Below the pieces are notes generated by a model. It was not told the origin of the DNA. It worked only from the letters and a program-made list of their open reading frames with translations, and made no database searches. Positions 26,769 to 35,563 of a stretch of DNA of 50,016 bases are shown piece after piece. Source of the DNA: Candidatus Omnitrophota bacterium (GTDB taxonomy: Bacteria; Omnitrophota; Gorgyraeia; Duberdicusellales; Duberdicusellaceae); NCBI GenBank assembly GCA_021159015.1, contig JAGGSQ010000040.1:1-50016 (forward strand), given 5' to 3'. Numbering within the stretch: position 1 is the first letter of the stretch; each line of letters begins with the position of its first letter. The position numbers and the translations under genes were made by a program.

Positions 26769-27320
26769 ATGAAAAAAGAAGCTGTAGTTATCGATACCAG
26801 TACTTTTGTCAATCCTGCCTCTTACAAATTATTTGCTAAAACTCCTGAGGAAGCTTTTATCAACATTATAGATTTATTAAAAAGACGCGCTAAACTCTAT
26901 ATGCCTCCTTCGGTTATGGAAGAACTGGCTAACTTTATAGATTACACCAAAATCCCTCCTTCTACTTTAACCTCTGTATCCCGCAAGCCCCCTCGCAAAT
27001 ACGAAATAAAACTGCCTGCTTTATTTATCTACGAACTAATCGAAGAAATAAGAGCACGGGTAAATAAAGGCCTGCGTGTGGCGGAGAAATCAGTAAGAAA
27101 GACCAAGAATCTTGACGAAAGAGATATCATTCAATCTCTCCGTCAGGAATATCGCCTGGCTCTACGGGAAGGAATAATCGACAGCAAAGAAGATGCTGAT
27201 TTGATTATTTTGGCTAAAGAATTAAAGGCTAAACTTCTTACCTGCGATAAAGGCCTAATAAAATGGGCTCATAAACTAGGCATAGAATGTCTCCTGCCTC
27301 AGAATATTAAACCTCTCTAA
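26769..27320 (+). CDS. PIN-domain 'RNA ligase partner' protein (MJ_0950 family)
   Basis: The 183-residue protein starts with the PIN nuclease motif VVIDTSTFVNP, has a conserved middle with PPSVMEELANFI, and ends with EDADLIILAKELKAKLLTCD, placing the acidic metal-binding residues of a PIN domain in order. The sequence matches my recollection of the 'RNA ligase partner' family, known mainly from archaea and a few bacterial lineages that carry a Pab1020-type RNA ligase. It is the only core-region gene on the plus strand, and its 3' end overlaps the ksgA 3' end by 14 nt. The ligase itself is not in this window. Biochemical role is unproven. Confidence 0.82.
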   Translation: MKKEAVVIDTSTFVNPASYKLFAKTPEEAFINIIDLLKRRAKLYMPPSVMEELANFIDYTKIPPSTLTSVSRKPPRKYEIKLPALFIYELIEEIRARVNKGLRVAEKSVRKTKNLDERDIIQSLRQEYRLALREGIIDSKEDADLIILAKELKAKLLTCDKGLIKWAHKLGIECLLPQNIKPL

Positions 27321-28092
27321 ATCTACGATAAAGCAGCTCAGCAATTCTTATAAAGTCCTTTAAATCAAGCTCCTCGGGGCGCACATCTTGAGAAATTCCC
27401 AGATCAGCCAGAATCTTTTTAGAGTCTATTTTTCCCGCCAAAGACTTGAGACTATTGACTATCTTCTTTCTTCTTTGAGAAAATACAACCTTCAACATAT
27501 GCCAAAGAAAATCCTCGCACCAACATCTCCTGCCGTAAGGCTTCTCAAAATCTATACAAATAAACCGTGAATTAACTTTAGGGGAAGGATAAAAAGCAGA
27601 AGGCGGTATACTAAAAAGAGGCACGACTTGAGCATAATATTGAAGAAAAAAGGTAAGAAAAGAACGTTGACGTCTTCCTATAAGTTTAGAACCAAACTCA
27701 TGCTGAAACATCAAGAAAGCTTGATCAATAAACTGCCGCTGCTCAACCAGATAATACACTAAATTATTACTTAAATAATAAGGGATATTGCCAACTACCG
27801 TAATTTTTCTACCCAGCCGCCTAAAATCAAACTCAAGGATATCCTTATGGTATAACTCAATATGACGACTTTTATCAAATTTTACTTTCAGAAGAGCAAA
27901 AAGCTTTCTGTCAATTTCCACCGCTAAAAGTTTTTTTGCCTGAGGCAGTAAAAACGCGGTAAGTTCTCCTCTGCCCGCTCCTATCTCTAAAATAACATCA
28001 CGCCTGCCTACTGCCTGAGCTATTTTTGCCAGAATCTTAGGTTGCCTGAGAAAATGCTGGCCTAAACTCTTAAGAGAAGAAAGAGAGCTCAT
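27307..28092 (-). CDS. ksgA: 16S rRNA (A1518/A1519-N6)-dimethyltransferase
   Basis: KsgA/RsmA dimethylates two adjacent adenines near the 3' end of 16S rRNA during small-subunit assembly. The N-terminal LGQHFLRQPKILAKI, the SAM motif VILEIGAGRGELTAFLL at about 35-51, and the catalytic N-I-P-Y in VVGNIPYYLSNNLV are all present. The helical C-terminal domain follows; 261 aa is usual. It overlaps pdxA by 4 nt and is the last gene of the rpsP-sec operon. It converges with the PIN gene with a 14-nt tail-to-tail overlap. Confidence 0.95.
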   Translation of the reverse strand: MSSLSSLKSLGQHFLRQPKILAKIAQAVGRRDVILEIGAGRGELTAFLLPQAKKLLAVEIDRKLFALLKVKFDKSRHIELYHKDILEFDFRRLGRKITVVGNIPYYLSNNLVYYLVEQRQFIDQAFLMFQHEFGSKLIGRRQRSFLTFFLQYYAQVVPLFSIPPSAFYPSPKVNSRFICIDFEKPYGRRCWCEDFLWHMLKVVFSQRRKKIVNSLKSLAGKIDSKKILADLGISQDVRPEELDLKDFIRIAELLYRRFREV

Positions 28093-29033
28093 AAATTTTG
28101 CAGAGATAAAAGCCGTGATGCTAAGTTAACAGCTTCCTTCATCGACCCCGGCTTAATTAAATAAGGCGTTCTTACTAATCCTGCTGCTACACCGTGAGCA
28201 GGAGAAGTGCGAACTATAGGAAGGCCTACGGTAAGATTTACTCCTTTCTCAAACTCTAAAAGGCGAAAAGGAATCATAGCCTGATCGTGATAAAGAGAAA
28301 GCACGCAGTCCCATTTCTCTTCTCTGGCCTTTCTAAATACACTGTCGGCAGGATAAGGCCCTATAAAATTTACTCTCTGGTTCTTAAACTTCTTCAGTAT
28401 AGCAAGAATAGCTTTCTCCTCTTCCTTTAAGAAAGTGTCAACTCCCGCATGAGGATTAAAACTACACACTCCCACGCGCGGGCGAGAAATGCCAAACCAT
28501 CCCTTAAGAGCAGAAATCATAAGGCTTATACTCTGAGAGAAATCATGGCGGCGTAAGAAGAAAGAGACTTTTCTCAGAAGAAGATGGCGAGTGAGAAGCG
28601 CTACTCTTAATTTCTTTCCCACCATCATCATCAAAACTTCTGAAGCAGAAAAAGCTCGCGCGAGAAATTCCGTATGCCCCAAGAATCTCTCATTGAGACT
28701 TACAGCTTCTTTAGAAACCGGCCCTGTCACTAACGCAGCAGAAGGATTATCTTTCATCATCTCCACTGCCTTATACAAATATTCCAGAGAAGCCCTACCG
28801 CTCTGCTTGTTAATAACTCCCGGCTTTATATGGCGGGCGTTATTAAGATTAATTATTCTTACTTTTTTCTTAACTAAACGATAGCCAGAAATTTTACTTA
28901 AAATATACTCATCCCCAATCAAAACACACCTGGTATTATAAGGAAGCCTTACTTCGGCTAGTGCTTTAATGCTTACCCACGGTCCGATACCTGCGGGATC
29001 ACCCGAACTAATTATTACTGTTTTCCCTGGCAT
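28089..29033 (-). CDS. pdxA: 4-hydroxythreonine-4-phosphate dehydrogenase
   Basis: PdxA oxidises 4-phosphohydroxy-threonine on the DXP-dependent route to pyridoxal phosphate. The 314-residue protein begins ISSGDPAGIGPWVSIKA, has TGPVSKEAV near 104-112, the metal-binding His in LGHTEFLA, and C-terminal LYHDQAMIPF and RTSPAHGVAAG. These cover the whole family pattern. It overlaps the SurA-like gene by 26 nt and ksgA by 4 nt; pdxA-ksgA adjacency with surA is a classic arrangement also seen in enterobacteria. Confidence 0.95.
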   Translation of the reverse strand: MPGKTVIISSGDPAGIGPWVSIKALAEVRLPYNTRCVLIGDEYILSKISGYRLVKKKVRIINLNNARHIKPGVINKQSGRASLEYLYKAVEMMKDNPSAALVTGPVSKEAVSLNERFLGHTEFLARAFSASEVLMMMVGKKLRVALLTRHLLLRKVSFFLRRHDFSQSISLMISALKGWFGISRPRVGVCSFNPHAGVDTFLKEEEKAILAILKKFKNQRVNFIGPYPADSVFRKAREEKWDCVLSLYHDQAMIPFRLLEFEKGVNLTVGLPIVRTSPAHGVAAGLVRTPYLIKPGSMKEAVNLASRLLSLQNL

Positions 29034-29931
29034 ATATTTTTATAACCGCTTTCTTCTTTAATTCCTCAATCAACCCATCTAACTTATGCGCAAACTTATC
29101 CTGGTAAATGATTCCCCAGATTGTAGTCTGAGCTTCTTTTAAACTTATTAATCTTTCCGGCCTAACTTTTTTCACATAAAAAATAAAATAAGAATCCCCT
29201 ACTTCAATAATATCTGAACAATCTCCTTCCTTAAGAGAAAAAAGCGGCAGGAGCTCAGAACGGCACTGGCGCATATTAATGCTTCCGCTAAGAAATTGCT
29301 GCGGATAATCCTGTCTGGCCTTTGCAAATCCTTCCTTCTTTATTTCTGCTAAGGCATTCTCTGCCGAGACTTTAGACTCAAACTTAAGAGACTCATACTC
29401 TATCTCCTCAGGATGCCTAAACTGCTCTTGATGGGTCCGGTAGTAATTAGTTATCTCCGAAGGCTTTATTTCAATCGTCGGTCTTACTTTTCTATTTATA
29501 AATTCCCGGATAAGTAATTGCCTTTTTATTTTCTTCTTGATATCACTTATGCTAGTTCCTGTCTGTCTTAAATAAGCATCGAACTCATCCGGAGATGAGA
29601 AACTCTTGCGAAACTGTAAAAAACGTGTTTCAACCATCTCCTGCGGAATATCTATCTTCTCCTTCTCTGCTTCCTCTACAATTAAGATATCTCCTATGAG
29701 GTCCGCCAAAGCACTTTTTGCCTCTTCCTTATAAACCTTATCTAATTGAGAACCTCGATACTGCTGTGAGAGGCGAAAGCGAAGTCCTTCCAGGTAATTT
29801 CTCATATCTACCTGGGTAATCACGTGTTTATTTACTACCGCCAGTATCCTATCTGCAGTCTCTGCTTCCAGAACCACTGCTCTGGCAAAAAATACTGCCG
29901 TTAAGACTACAAAAATATAAATCTTACTCAT
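29008..29931 (-). CDS. surA: SurA-like periplasmic chaperone / PpiC-type peptidyl-prolyl isomerase
   Basis: A signal sequence (MSKIYIFVVLTAVFFARAVVLEA) is followed by an N-terminal SurA domain containing DRILAVVNKHVITQVDMRNYL at about 27-47. A parvulin-like domain follows at about 165-280 (EIEYESLKFES, EVGDSYFIFYVKKVRPERL). With 307 aa and one divergent PPIase domain it is shorter than E. coli SurA (two domains). It should help fold outer membrane barrels such as LptD. The gene is 16 nt after mfd and overlaps pdxA by 26 nt, echoing the lptD-surA-pdxA-ksgA order of proteobacteria. Confidence 0.85.
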   Translation of the reverse strand: MSKIYIFVVLTAVFFARAVVLEAETADRILAVVNKHVITQVDMRNYLEGLRFRLSQQYRGSQLDKVYKEEAKSALADLIGDILIVEEAEKEKIDIPQEMVETRFLQFRKSFSSPDEFDAYLRQTGTSISDIKKKIKRQLLIREFINRKVRPTIEIKPSEITNYYRTHQEQFRHPEEIEYESLKFESKVSAENALAEIKKEGFAKARQDYPQQFLSGSINMRQCRSELLPLFSLKEGDCSDIIEVGDSYFIFYVKKVRPERLISLKEAQTTIWGIIYQDKFAHKLDGLIEELKKKAVIKIYARENSNN

Positions 29932-29947
29932 TTCCGCTCCTCCATCT

Positions 29948-31831
29948 CTAAACCCTGAATTCCTTCCTCATTCTCTCTATTTCTGCCTTCAGCATGCGGC
30001 AGTATAAATCCAGGCCTACGGCCCACACAAAGCCATGTTGCTGTTGCCCCAAAATATTACCCGCACCCCTCAGCTCCAAATCTCTCATAGCGATATCAAA
30101 ACCTGCTCCTAAATAGGACAGTTTTTCTATTGTCTCCAGACGCTGCCGCGCTGCCGGCGACAAACGTTCTTTCTCCCGGAAAAAAAAGTAAGCATAGGCC
30201 TGGCGGTCAAATCTTCCTACCCGCCCCCTCAATTGGTGTAAATCACCCAGACCAAAATTTTCCGCCCTATCAACAACCAAAGTATTAGCTTGCGGAATAT
30301 CTATCCCTGATTCTACTATAGCCGTAGAAATTAAGCAATCTAATTTTCCTCTCATAAATTCTAACATTACTTTCTTCAAACTTGCTGCGGGCAAAGAACC
30401 ATGAGCTACTCCTATTTTAAGACGCCAGGAAAAGAATGATGTTAATAATCTCCTAATCCTCTCGAGGTCTTTAATGTAAGGCTCTATAATATATATTTGT
30501 CCTCCCCGCTCAACTTCTTGCATGATTGCCCTCTTCAAAATTTGAGGATTAAACTCGCCGGCAAAAGTCTTAACTGCCATCCTCTGCGCCGGAGGAGTAT
30601 TTATAATTGATACGGCCTTTATTCCCCCCAGGCTCATATAAAGAGTACGAGGGATAGGGGTAGCTGTCAAAGTAAGTACATCCACACCAATTTTAAGACG
30701 CTTTATATGCTCCTTCTGCTTTACGCCAAACTTCTGTTCCTCATCTACTATCAAAAGCCCTAAATCTTTGAATTCCACATCAGGAGAAAGTAATCGCTGC
30801 GTTCCGATTACAATATCTACTTTTCCTTTCCTTATCTCAGCCACAATTCTTTTCTGCTCCGCCAGCGTCCGAAAACGACATAATAGTTCAACCCGCAGAG
30901 GAAACTTCTCAATCCTCTGGCGGAAATTTTCAAAATGCTGCTGAGCTAAGATAGTAGTAGGAACCAAAAAAGCAACTTGTTTCGAATCTAAAGCAGCCTT
31001 AAAAGCGGCTCGCATGGCTACTTCCGTCTTGCCATAACCTACATCGCCACAAATAAGTCTATCCATAGGAAAAGGTGACTCCATATCCTTCTTTACCTCT
31101 TGCCACGCTTTCTTTTGGTCTTCTGTTTCTTGGTAGGGGAAACTTGCTTCAAATTCCCTTTGCCAATCGCTTTGCGGTGAAAACTTAAATCCTCCCCATA
31201 CCCGTCGTGCGGCTTCCGCCCGCACCAGCTCTAAGGCAAATTTACGTACATATTTCTGGACTCTTTCTTTAGTTCTTTTCCACTCCGAAGTTGAAAGACG
31301 TGAAAGGGGTGGCTTTACTCTATCTAAACTTACATACTTCTGAAGCAAATAAGCTTTCTCCTGAGGAATATAGAGCTTTTCCTTACGGGCATATTCTATT
31401 TCTAAAAAATCGTACTTCCTGCCTCCTTTCTCAATCTCTTTTCTTCCTCTGTAGATACCAATACCGTAATCAACATGAACCACATAATCCGATTCTTTTA
31501 TGTCCAGAAACCCCAATAAAGGCTCAGAAAGAGAGAAACTTTTTCTTTTTTTCCTTAAAAGAGGCAGAATAATAACGCTATTGTGCTTCTCGATAAAAAA
31601 ACCGCTTTTTATATCAAAACTAACTATCTTTCTGACTGTTTCCCACTCCCACTCAATTCTCAGCGGGTAAACAAACCCTGCCGCAAACACATTCAATACA
31701 TCTCCCCGCCGGCTGAAATCTCCTTCTTCCAGAATAGATTTTACCTGGCGGTAGCCGAAAGAAATTAAAGTCTCAACGACATCTCCCAAAGAAACATCTT
31801 GTCCTGCATATAGAACCAAGCGCTCTGTCAT
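29948..31831 (-). CDS. mfd: Short transcription-repair coupling factor-like helicase (Mfd core)
   Basis: Mfd removes stalled RNA polymerase and recruits UvrA. The 627-residue product keeps only a remnant of the UvrB-like region (GDFSRRGDVLNVFA), the RNA polymerase-interacting domain (HVDYGIGIYRGRKEI, about 125-139), and the two RecA-like helicase lobes with Walker A GDVGYGKTEVA and box DEEQKFG. It then has the RecG/Mfd TRG motif (RGAGNILGQQQHGF), and the protein stops about 25 residues later. Usual Mfd has 1050-1150 aa. Most of the N-terminal UvrA-binding module and the whole C-terminal D7 domain are missing, with no room for them before surA. The ATG at 31831 (MTERLVLYAG) has an upstream GGAG; the track's longer start adds a poorly matching N-terminus that overlaps the upstream gene. 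Confidence 0.88.
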   Translation of the reverse strand: MTERLVLYAGQDVSLGDVVETLISFGYRQVKSILEEGDFSRRGDVLNVFAAGFVYPLRIEWEWETVRKIVSFDIKSGFFIEKHNSVIILPLLRKKRKSFSLSEPLLGFLDIKESDYVVHVDYGIGIYRGRKEIEKGGRKYDFLEIEYARKEKLYIPQEKAYLLQKYVSLDRVKPPLSRLSTSEWKRTKERVQKYVRKFALELVRAEAARRVWGGFKFSPQSDWQREFEASFPYQETEDQKKAWQEVKKDMESPFPMDRLICGDVGYGKTEVAMRAAFKAALDSKQVAFLVPTTILAQQHFENFRQRIEKFPLRVELLCRFRTLAEQKRIVAEIRKGKVDIVIGTQRLLSPDVEFKDLGLLIVDEEQKFGVKQKEHIKRLKIGVDVLTLTATPIPRTLYMSLGGIKAVSIINTPPAQRMAVKTFAGEFNPQILKRAIMQEVERGGQIYIIEPYIKDLERIRRLLTSFFSWRLKIGVAHGSLPAASLKKVMLEFMRGKLDCLISTAIVESGIDIPQANTLVVDRAENFGLGDLHQLRGRVGRFDRQAYAYFFFREKERLSPAARQRLETIEKLSYLGAGFDIAMRDLELRGAGNILGQQQHGFVWAVGLDLYCRMLKAEIERMRKEFRV

Positions 31832-31862
31832 TTTATTTCTACTCTCCAGACACAAATTAAGT

Positions 31863-32780
31863 TTAAAGAGAAGAAGGGGGAAAACACAATTCTTTAAAAA
31901 AACAATGGCGGCACCTGTATTGCTGCCTTTGGGGGACAAAGTTATCAATCACTGCCTGGTTATTATCTACATCTACTAATCTCTCTTTCATCGCTTTCAG
32001 ACTTTTGTCTATATAGTCTGTCAGTTCCTGCGGAGAAATATTCGCTATTGCTTTTAGAGAGAAATCGTCTTGAGTCAGATATACGGGATAAAGCCTGATG
32101 GCGCTATACTCGACACCCCAGGACTTCTGGGCATAAAACGCGTAAGCCTGAAGCTGGAGTCTATCTTGATAAGATTCTCTGCCCGTTTTCCAGTCATAAA
32201 GATAAACAAGGCCGTCTCTTTTTATGGCAAAATCTATCTTAATATAAATCTTAACACCGGAATAATAAAAACTTCTCAATTCTTCCAGACTAAGATAATC
32301 CTCTCCTTCTGCATCTTCTAATTTTTCCAGGATCCCCAAATCATAGAACCTCTTAATACTTTTTGCTATTTTTTCTTCAAACTTTTCCTTTCCTAAATCA
32401 TTAAGAGACTTATTTTCGTAGTAGTGCTCAAAGAGATTAAGACTACCTTTTATATTATACCGCCACATTTGATTGGCTGATTGTTCTATACCTTGATAGA
32501 AAATTTTTTCAGCTTTAGCTAAGGCGGCGGAAAGAGAAATTGATGTATGCTGCTTCTTCCCTCTAATTACCCACTCTATTATCTGATGTGACACATCCCC
32601 TGCCCACAAATCAAGGTTCTTCATATTCTTGAACAAATAGGCTTTCCGAGATAAGAGAGAAGCATTCCTTTCCCAGCCACCCCAGGCGGCGTAATAATAG
32701 TAATAATATTGGCGCAGGCATTCTCTAAATATGCGGTCACGCGAAAAAGACCAGCTGAGTTCGTTTTTAAAATCAGCCAT
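31863..32780 (-). CDS. PD-(D/E)XK nuclease-superfamily protein with putative Fe-S cysteines
   Basis: The 305-residue protein opens with FSRDRIFRECLRQYYYYYY, like the AddB/RecB/Cas4 'CPxxYxY' entry helix. It has a nuclease-like core with IDFAIKRDGLVYLYDWKTG (D...D-x-K) at about 180-200 and QLQAYAFYA, and ends with CRHCFFKELC. C21 plus C290, C293 and C299 match the four-cysteine pattern of Fe-S nucleases of the AddB/Cas4 kind. Helicase domains are absent, so it is not RecB/AddB. It sits between secDF and mfd (12 and 31 nt away), suggesting a repair role beside Mfd. Activity is inferred. Confidence 0.78.
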   Translation of the reverse strand: MADFKNELSWSFSRDRIFRECLRQYYYYYYAAWGGWERNASLLSRKAYLFKNMKNLDLWAGDVSHQIIEWVIRGKKQHTSISLSAALAKAEKIFYQGIEQSANQMWRYNIKGSLNLFEHYYENKSLNDLGKEKFEEKIAKSIKRFYDLGILEKLEDAEGEDYLSLEELRSFYYSGVKIYIKIDFAIKRDGLVYLYDWKTGRESYQDRLQLQAYAFYAQKSWGVEYSAIRLYPVYLTQDDFSLKAIANISPQELTDYIDKSLKAMKERLVDVDNNQAVIDNFVPQRQQYRCRHCFFKELCFPPSSL

Positions 32781-32792
32781 AGCTATAAAAAT

Positions 32793-34949
32793 TTATTTCT
32801 TGCGACCCTTTCTCCGCAGAAGAATCACAAGAGGCGAGGCAATATAAATAGAAGAGTAAGTACCGCTCACAAATCCTACTAAAAGAGCAAATGAGAAGCT
32901 TTTCAGATTCTGGCTACCGACAAAATAAAGACAAAGAACTACCAAAATTGTAGTAAGAGAAGTAATTACCGTACGTGAAAGTGTCTGATTTATAGCTTGA
33001 TTTATCACTTCCGAAAGCGTCTTCTTGTATAGACGCGGCGAGATCTCTCTAATGCGGTCATAAACAACAATAGTATCATTAATTGAATAACCGGCAATTG
33101 TCAATAAAGCCGTCACTATCAATAAGTCTATCTGGTGAGAGAAGAAAAGCAGAAATCCTAAAGCAATAAGTATATCATGGAAAAGTGCTACTACGGCAGA
33201 AAGAGCAAAATCAAAATGTTTGAATCTCAAGGTAATATAAAATAAAATGCCTATAATGGCAAAGAAAATAGCCCCCCAGGCTTTCTTCTTAAGAAGCCTG
33301 CCTACTACCGGCCCTACTTTTTCCATTCTTAAAATATGGTAAGGAGCAAAATTGCTATCAAGGACTCTTTTAACTTGAGCAAAAGTATCTTCGGAACTTT
33401 TTATGCCCAGAGTATTCTTCTGCGACTTAAAATCATAAAGAGTAATATCTTTCAATCCAGCCTGCAAGAGAAGCTTGCGCACTTTAGCCAGGTCAATATT
33501 TTTGTCAAATTTATATTCCTGAATCTGACCACCGGTAAAATCTATACCGTATATGCTCTGGCCGCGCATGCCAAATAGATATATTCCTACGGCTATAATA
33601 ATTGTAGAAGCAAACAAACAAAATTTTACCTTGGAAATAAAATCAAAATGGGGATTTTTTAAGAGAGTCATCATTGCCAGATTCTTAGAATGCCTCTTTT
33701 TCGCAATGAATTCCAGCATCATGCGGCTAAATACTAAAGCTGTAAACATACTGGCTACAATTCCCAAGCTCAAAGTTATACCAAAACCTTTAATCGGGCC
33801 GGTGCCGAAAATAAAAAGACACAAAGCCGCAATTAAGGTAGTAACATTGGAATCAAATATTGTCTTAAAAGCCCTTTCATACCCCAGCTTAAGGGCAAAA
33901 GATAAAGGCCTCCCCAACGAAAGCTCTTCTCTAATCCTTTCATATATCAGCACATTGGCATCTACAGCCATACCTAAAGTAAGAATAATACCGGCAATTC
34001 CCGGCAAAGTAAGTGTAGCATGCAAAAAAGAAAGGCCGGCTAAAATAAGAAGTAGATTAAAACCTAAGGCCAATACTGCTACCACACCGGCGAGAAAATA
34101 ATATATCACCATAAAAGTGCTTACCGCTATAACTCCTAAGACTGTCGCCTTAATTCCTCTTCGTATAGAATCTTCTCCCAGTAAAGGCCCCACCGTTCTT
34201 TCCTCTTCTACCCGCAGGGGACAGGGCAAAGCACCCGAACGCAAAACCAAACTTAAATCATTAGCCTCTTCCAGAGAATAGTTACCCGTGATCTGAGCGT
34301 TACCAGAAAGAATAGGTTCCTTTATTACCGGCGCCGTCTTCACCTTGCCATCTAAAATTATAGCCAGCCTTCTTCCTACATTTTCCTCAGTAATCTTGGC
34401 AAATTTCTTGCTGCCTTGCGCATTAAACTTCAAGCTTACATAAGGCATACCTAAAGAACCAAAACCAACTTGGGCATCTTCTAAATCCGCGCCGGTGATT
34501 AAAGCTTTTTTCTTAAGAAGAATCTTTTCACCCTGATAAGGAGCCCAAATATGCTCAGAATCCAGCTTCTTCTTGTTAGCCTCAATAACTTTTTCATCAT
34601 CCTCTACCAGCTTAAACTCTAAAAGGGCCGTCTGGCCGATTATCTTTAAAGCCCTCTCTCTGTCTACTACTCCCGGCAGTTGAATGAGAAGCTCATCTTC
34701 TCCCTGAGGCTGAATTACCGGTTCTTTCACTCCCAGTTCATCAATACGGTTTCTGATAATCTCCAAGGCCCGCTCCGAGGCACCTCTTTTTTCTTTAGCA
34801 GTAAGACCGCTGGTATCCACCTTCATTACCAGATGCATACCACCCTTCAAATCAAGGCCTAAATTTATTTTCTCCTGGAGAGGGTAAACTAACAGAAAAC
34901 TTGCTACTAAAAGGAAAGATACAATTATAAGACGGTGGGGCTGTTTCAC
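32793..34949 (-). CDS. secDF: Protein translocase subunit SecDF (fused SecD-SecF)
   Basis: This RND-type membrane protein uses the proton gradient to help pull proteins through SecYEG. The 718 residues contain SecD first (KINLGLDLKGGMHLVMKVD at about 28-46, periplasmic P1 domain, then TM helices with DANVLIYERIREEL) and then SecF (GIDFTGGQIQEYKF, NDTIVVYDRIREISP). About 12 transmembrane segments are apparent. Natural SecD-SecF fusions occur in several phyla. The gene starts 1 nt after yajC. Confidence 0.95.
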   Translation of the reverse strand: MKQPHRLIIVSFLLVASFLLVYPLQEKINLGLDLKGGMHLVMKVDTSGLTAKEKRGASERALEIIRNRIDELGVKEPVIQPQGEDELLIQLPGVVDRERALKIIGQTALLEFKLVEDDEKVIEANKKKLDSEHIWAPYQGEKILLKKKALITGADLEDAQVGFGSLGMPYVSLKFNAQGSKKFAKITEENVGRRLAIILDGKVKTAPVIKEPILSGNAQITGNYSLEEANDLSLVLRSGALPCPLRVEEERTVGPLLGEDSIRRGIKATVLGVIAVSTFMVIYYFLAGVVAVLALGFNLLLILAGLSFLHATLTLPGIAGIILTLGMAVDANVLIYERIREELSLGRPLSFALKLGYERAFKTIFDSNVTTLIAALCLFIFGTGPIKGFGITLSLGIVASMFTALVFSRMMLEFIAKKRHSKNLAMMTLLKNPHFDFISKVKFCLFASTIIIAVGIYLFGMRGQSIYGIDFTGGQIQEYKFDKNIDLAKVRKLLLQAGLKDITLYDFKSQKNTLGIKSSEDTFAQVKRVLDSNFAPYHILRMEKVGPVVGRLLKKKAWGAIFFAIIGILFYITLRFKHFDFALSAVVALFHDILIALGFLLFFSHQIDLLIVTALLTIAGYSINDTIVVYDRIREISPRLYKKTLSEVINQAINQTLSRTVITSLTTILVVLCLYFVGSQNLKSFSFALLVGFVSGTYSSIYIASPLVILLRRKGRKK

Positions 34950-34950
34950 T

Positions 34951-35217
34951 TTAAACTACAGAAGCTACAGCAGTTTTATCTATCTCTATCTTAATATTGT
35001 CGTCCACTCTTATCACAAAAGTTTTTTCTTTAATATTAACTACGGTACCATGAATACCGCCGATGGTCACAACTTCATCATTTTTTTTAATGTTTTTTAT
35101 CATCTCGGCGTGTTTACGTTGCTGCTTTTTCTGCGGCATAATTACTAAAAAGTAGAAAACTATAAAAATCAGCAGCAAAGGCATTATGCCAATTATACCC
35201 GGGGTTTGAGTTTGCAT
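34951..35217 (-). CDS. yajC: Preprotein translocase subunit YajC
   Basis: The 88-residue protein has one N-terminal transmembrane helix (GIMPLLLIFIVFYFLVIMPQ) ending in the typical MPQKKQQRKH, followed by the small KNDEVVTIGGIHGTV beta domain. YajC associates with SecDF in the inner membrane. It is placed one base after rpsP and one base before secDF, the usual yajC-secD order. Confidence 0.95.
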   Translation of the reverse strand: MQTQTPGIIGIMPLLLIFIVFYFLVIMPQKKQQRKHAEMIKNIKKNDEVVTIGGIHGTVVNIKEKTFVIRVDDNIKIEIDKTAVASVV

Positions 35218-35218
35218 G

Positions 35219-35485
35219 TTATTTCTCCTCTTTTTTATTCTTTCTCTGATAGTTCCTGAAGAGAGAAACTACTGTTTCAGATGGCTCTGCTCCTTTTTTA
35301 ACCCAATCTTGGTATTTGTCTACATCAACTTTAAGCAAAACCGGATTTTGCGAAGGGTCGTAATAACCTAAAGAATCAACAAATTTACCATCTCGCTTGC
35401 GGCTTCTCTCTATAACTACTATTTTAAAATGGTGCCTGCGCTTAATGGATTTCCCTGCTCTCTGCAATCTTATCCTCAAACTCAT
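35219..35485 (-). CDS. rpsP: 30S ribosomal protein S16
   Basis: S16 binds 16S rRNA early in 30S assembly. The 88-residue sequence starts with SLRIRLQRAGKSIKRRHHFKIVV and has DGKFVDSLGYYDPSQNP, both family signatures. It begins the yajC-secDF-mfd-surA-pdxA-ksgA run rather than the more common rpsP-rimM-trmD-rplS order. A ribosome-binding site (CGGAGGAAAG) precedes the ATG. Confidence 0.96.
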   Translation of the reverse strand: MSLRIRLQRAGKSIKRRHHFKIVVIERSRKRDGKFVDSLGYYDPSQNPVLLKVDVDKYQDWVKKGAEPSETVVSLFRNYQRKNKKEEK

Positions 35486-35535
35486 ACTTTCCTCCGCTTA
35501 TCTTTCCTCTGACATCTATGCCACAATATTTAACC

Positions 35536-35563
35536 AGTTTAGCGAAAAAACATTCAAAATCAA
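35536..35563 (-). promoter_or_regulatory. Possible promoter for the rpsP-sec operon
   Basis: On the minus strand TTGATT (35558-35563) and TAAACT (35536-35541) are 16 nt apart, in the 86-nt gap between trpE and rpsP. Matches are only four of six in each box, so this is weak. Confidence 0.3.

Noticed and set aside
31863-32780. CRISPR-associated Cas4
   Set aside because: No cas genes or repeat arrays are present, and the protein is longer than typical Cas4; only the fold class is shared.
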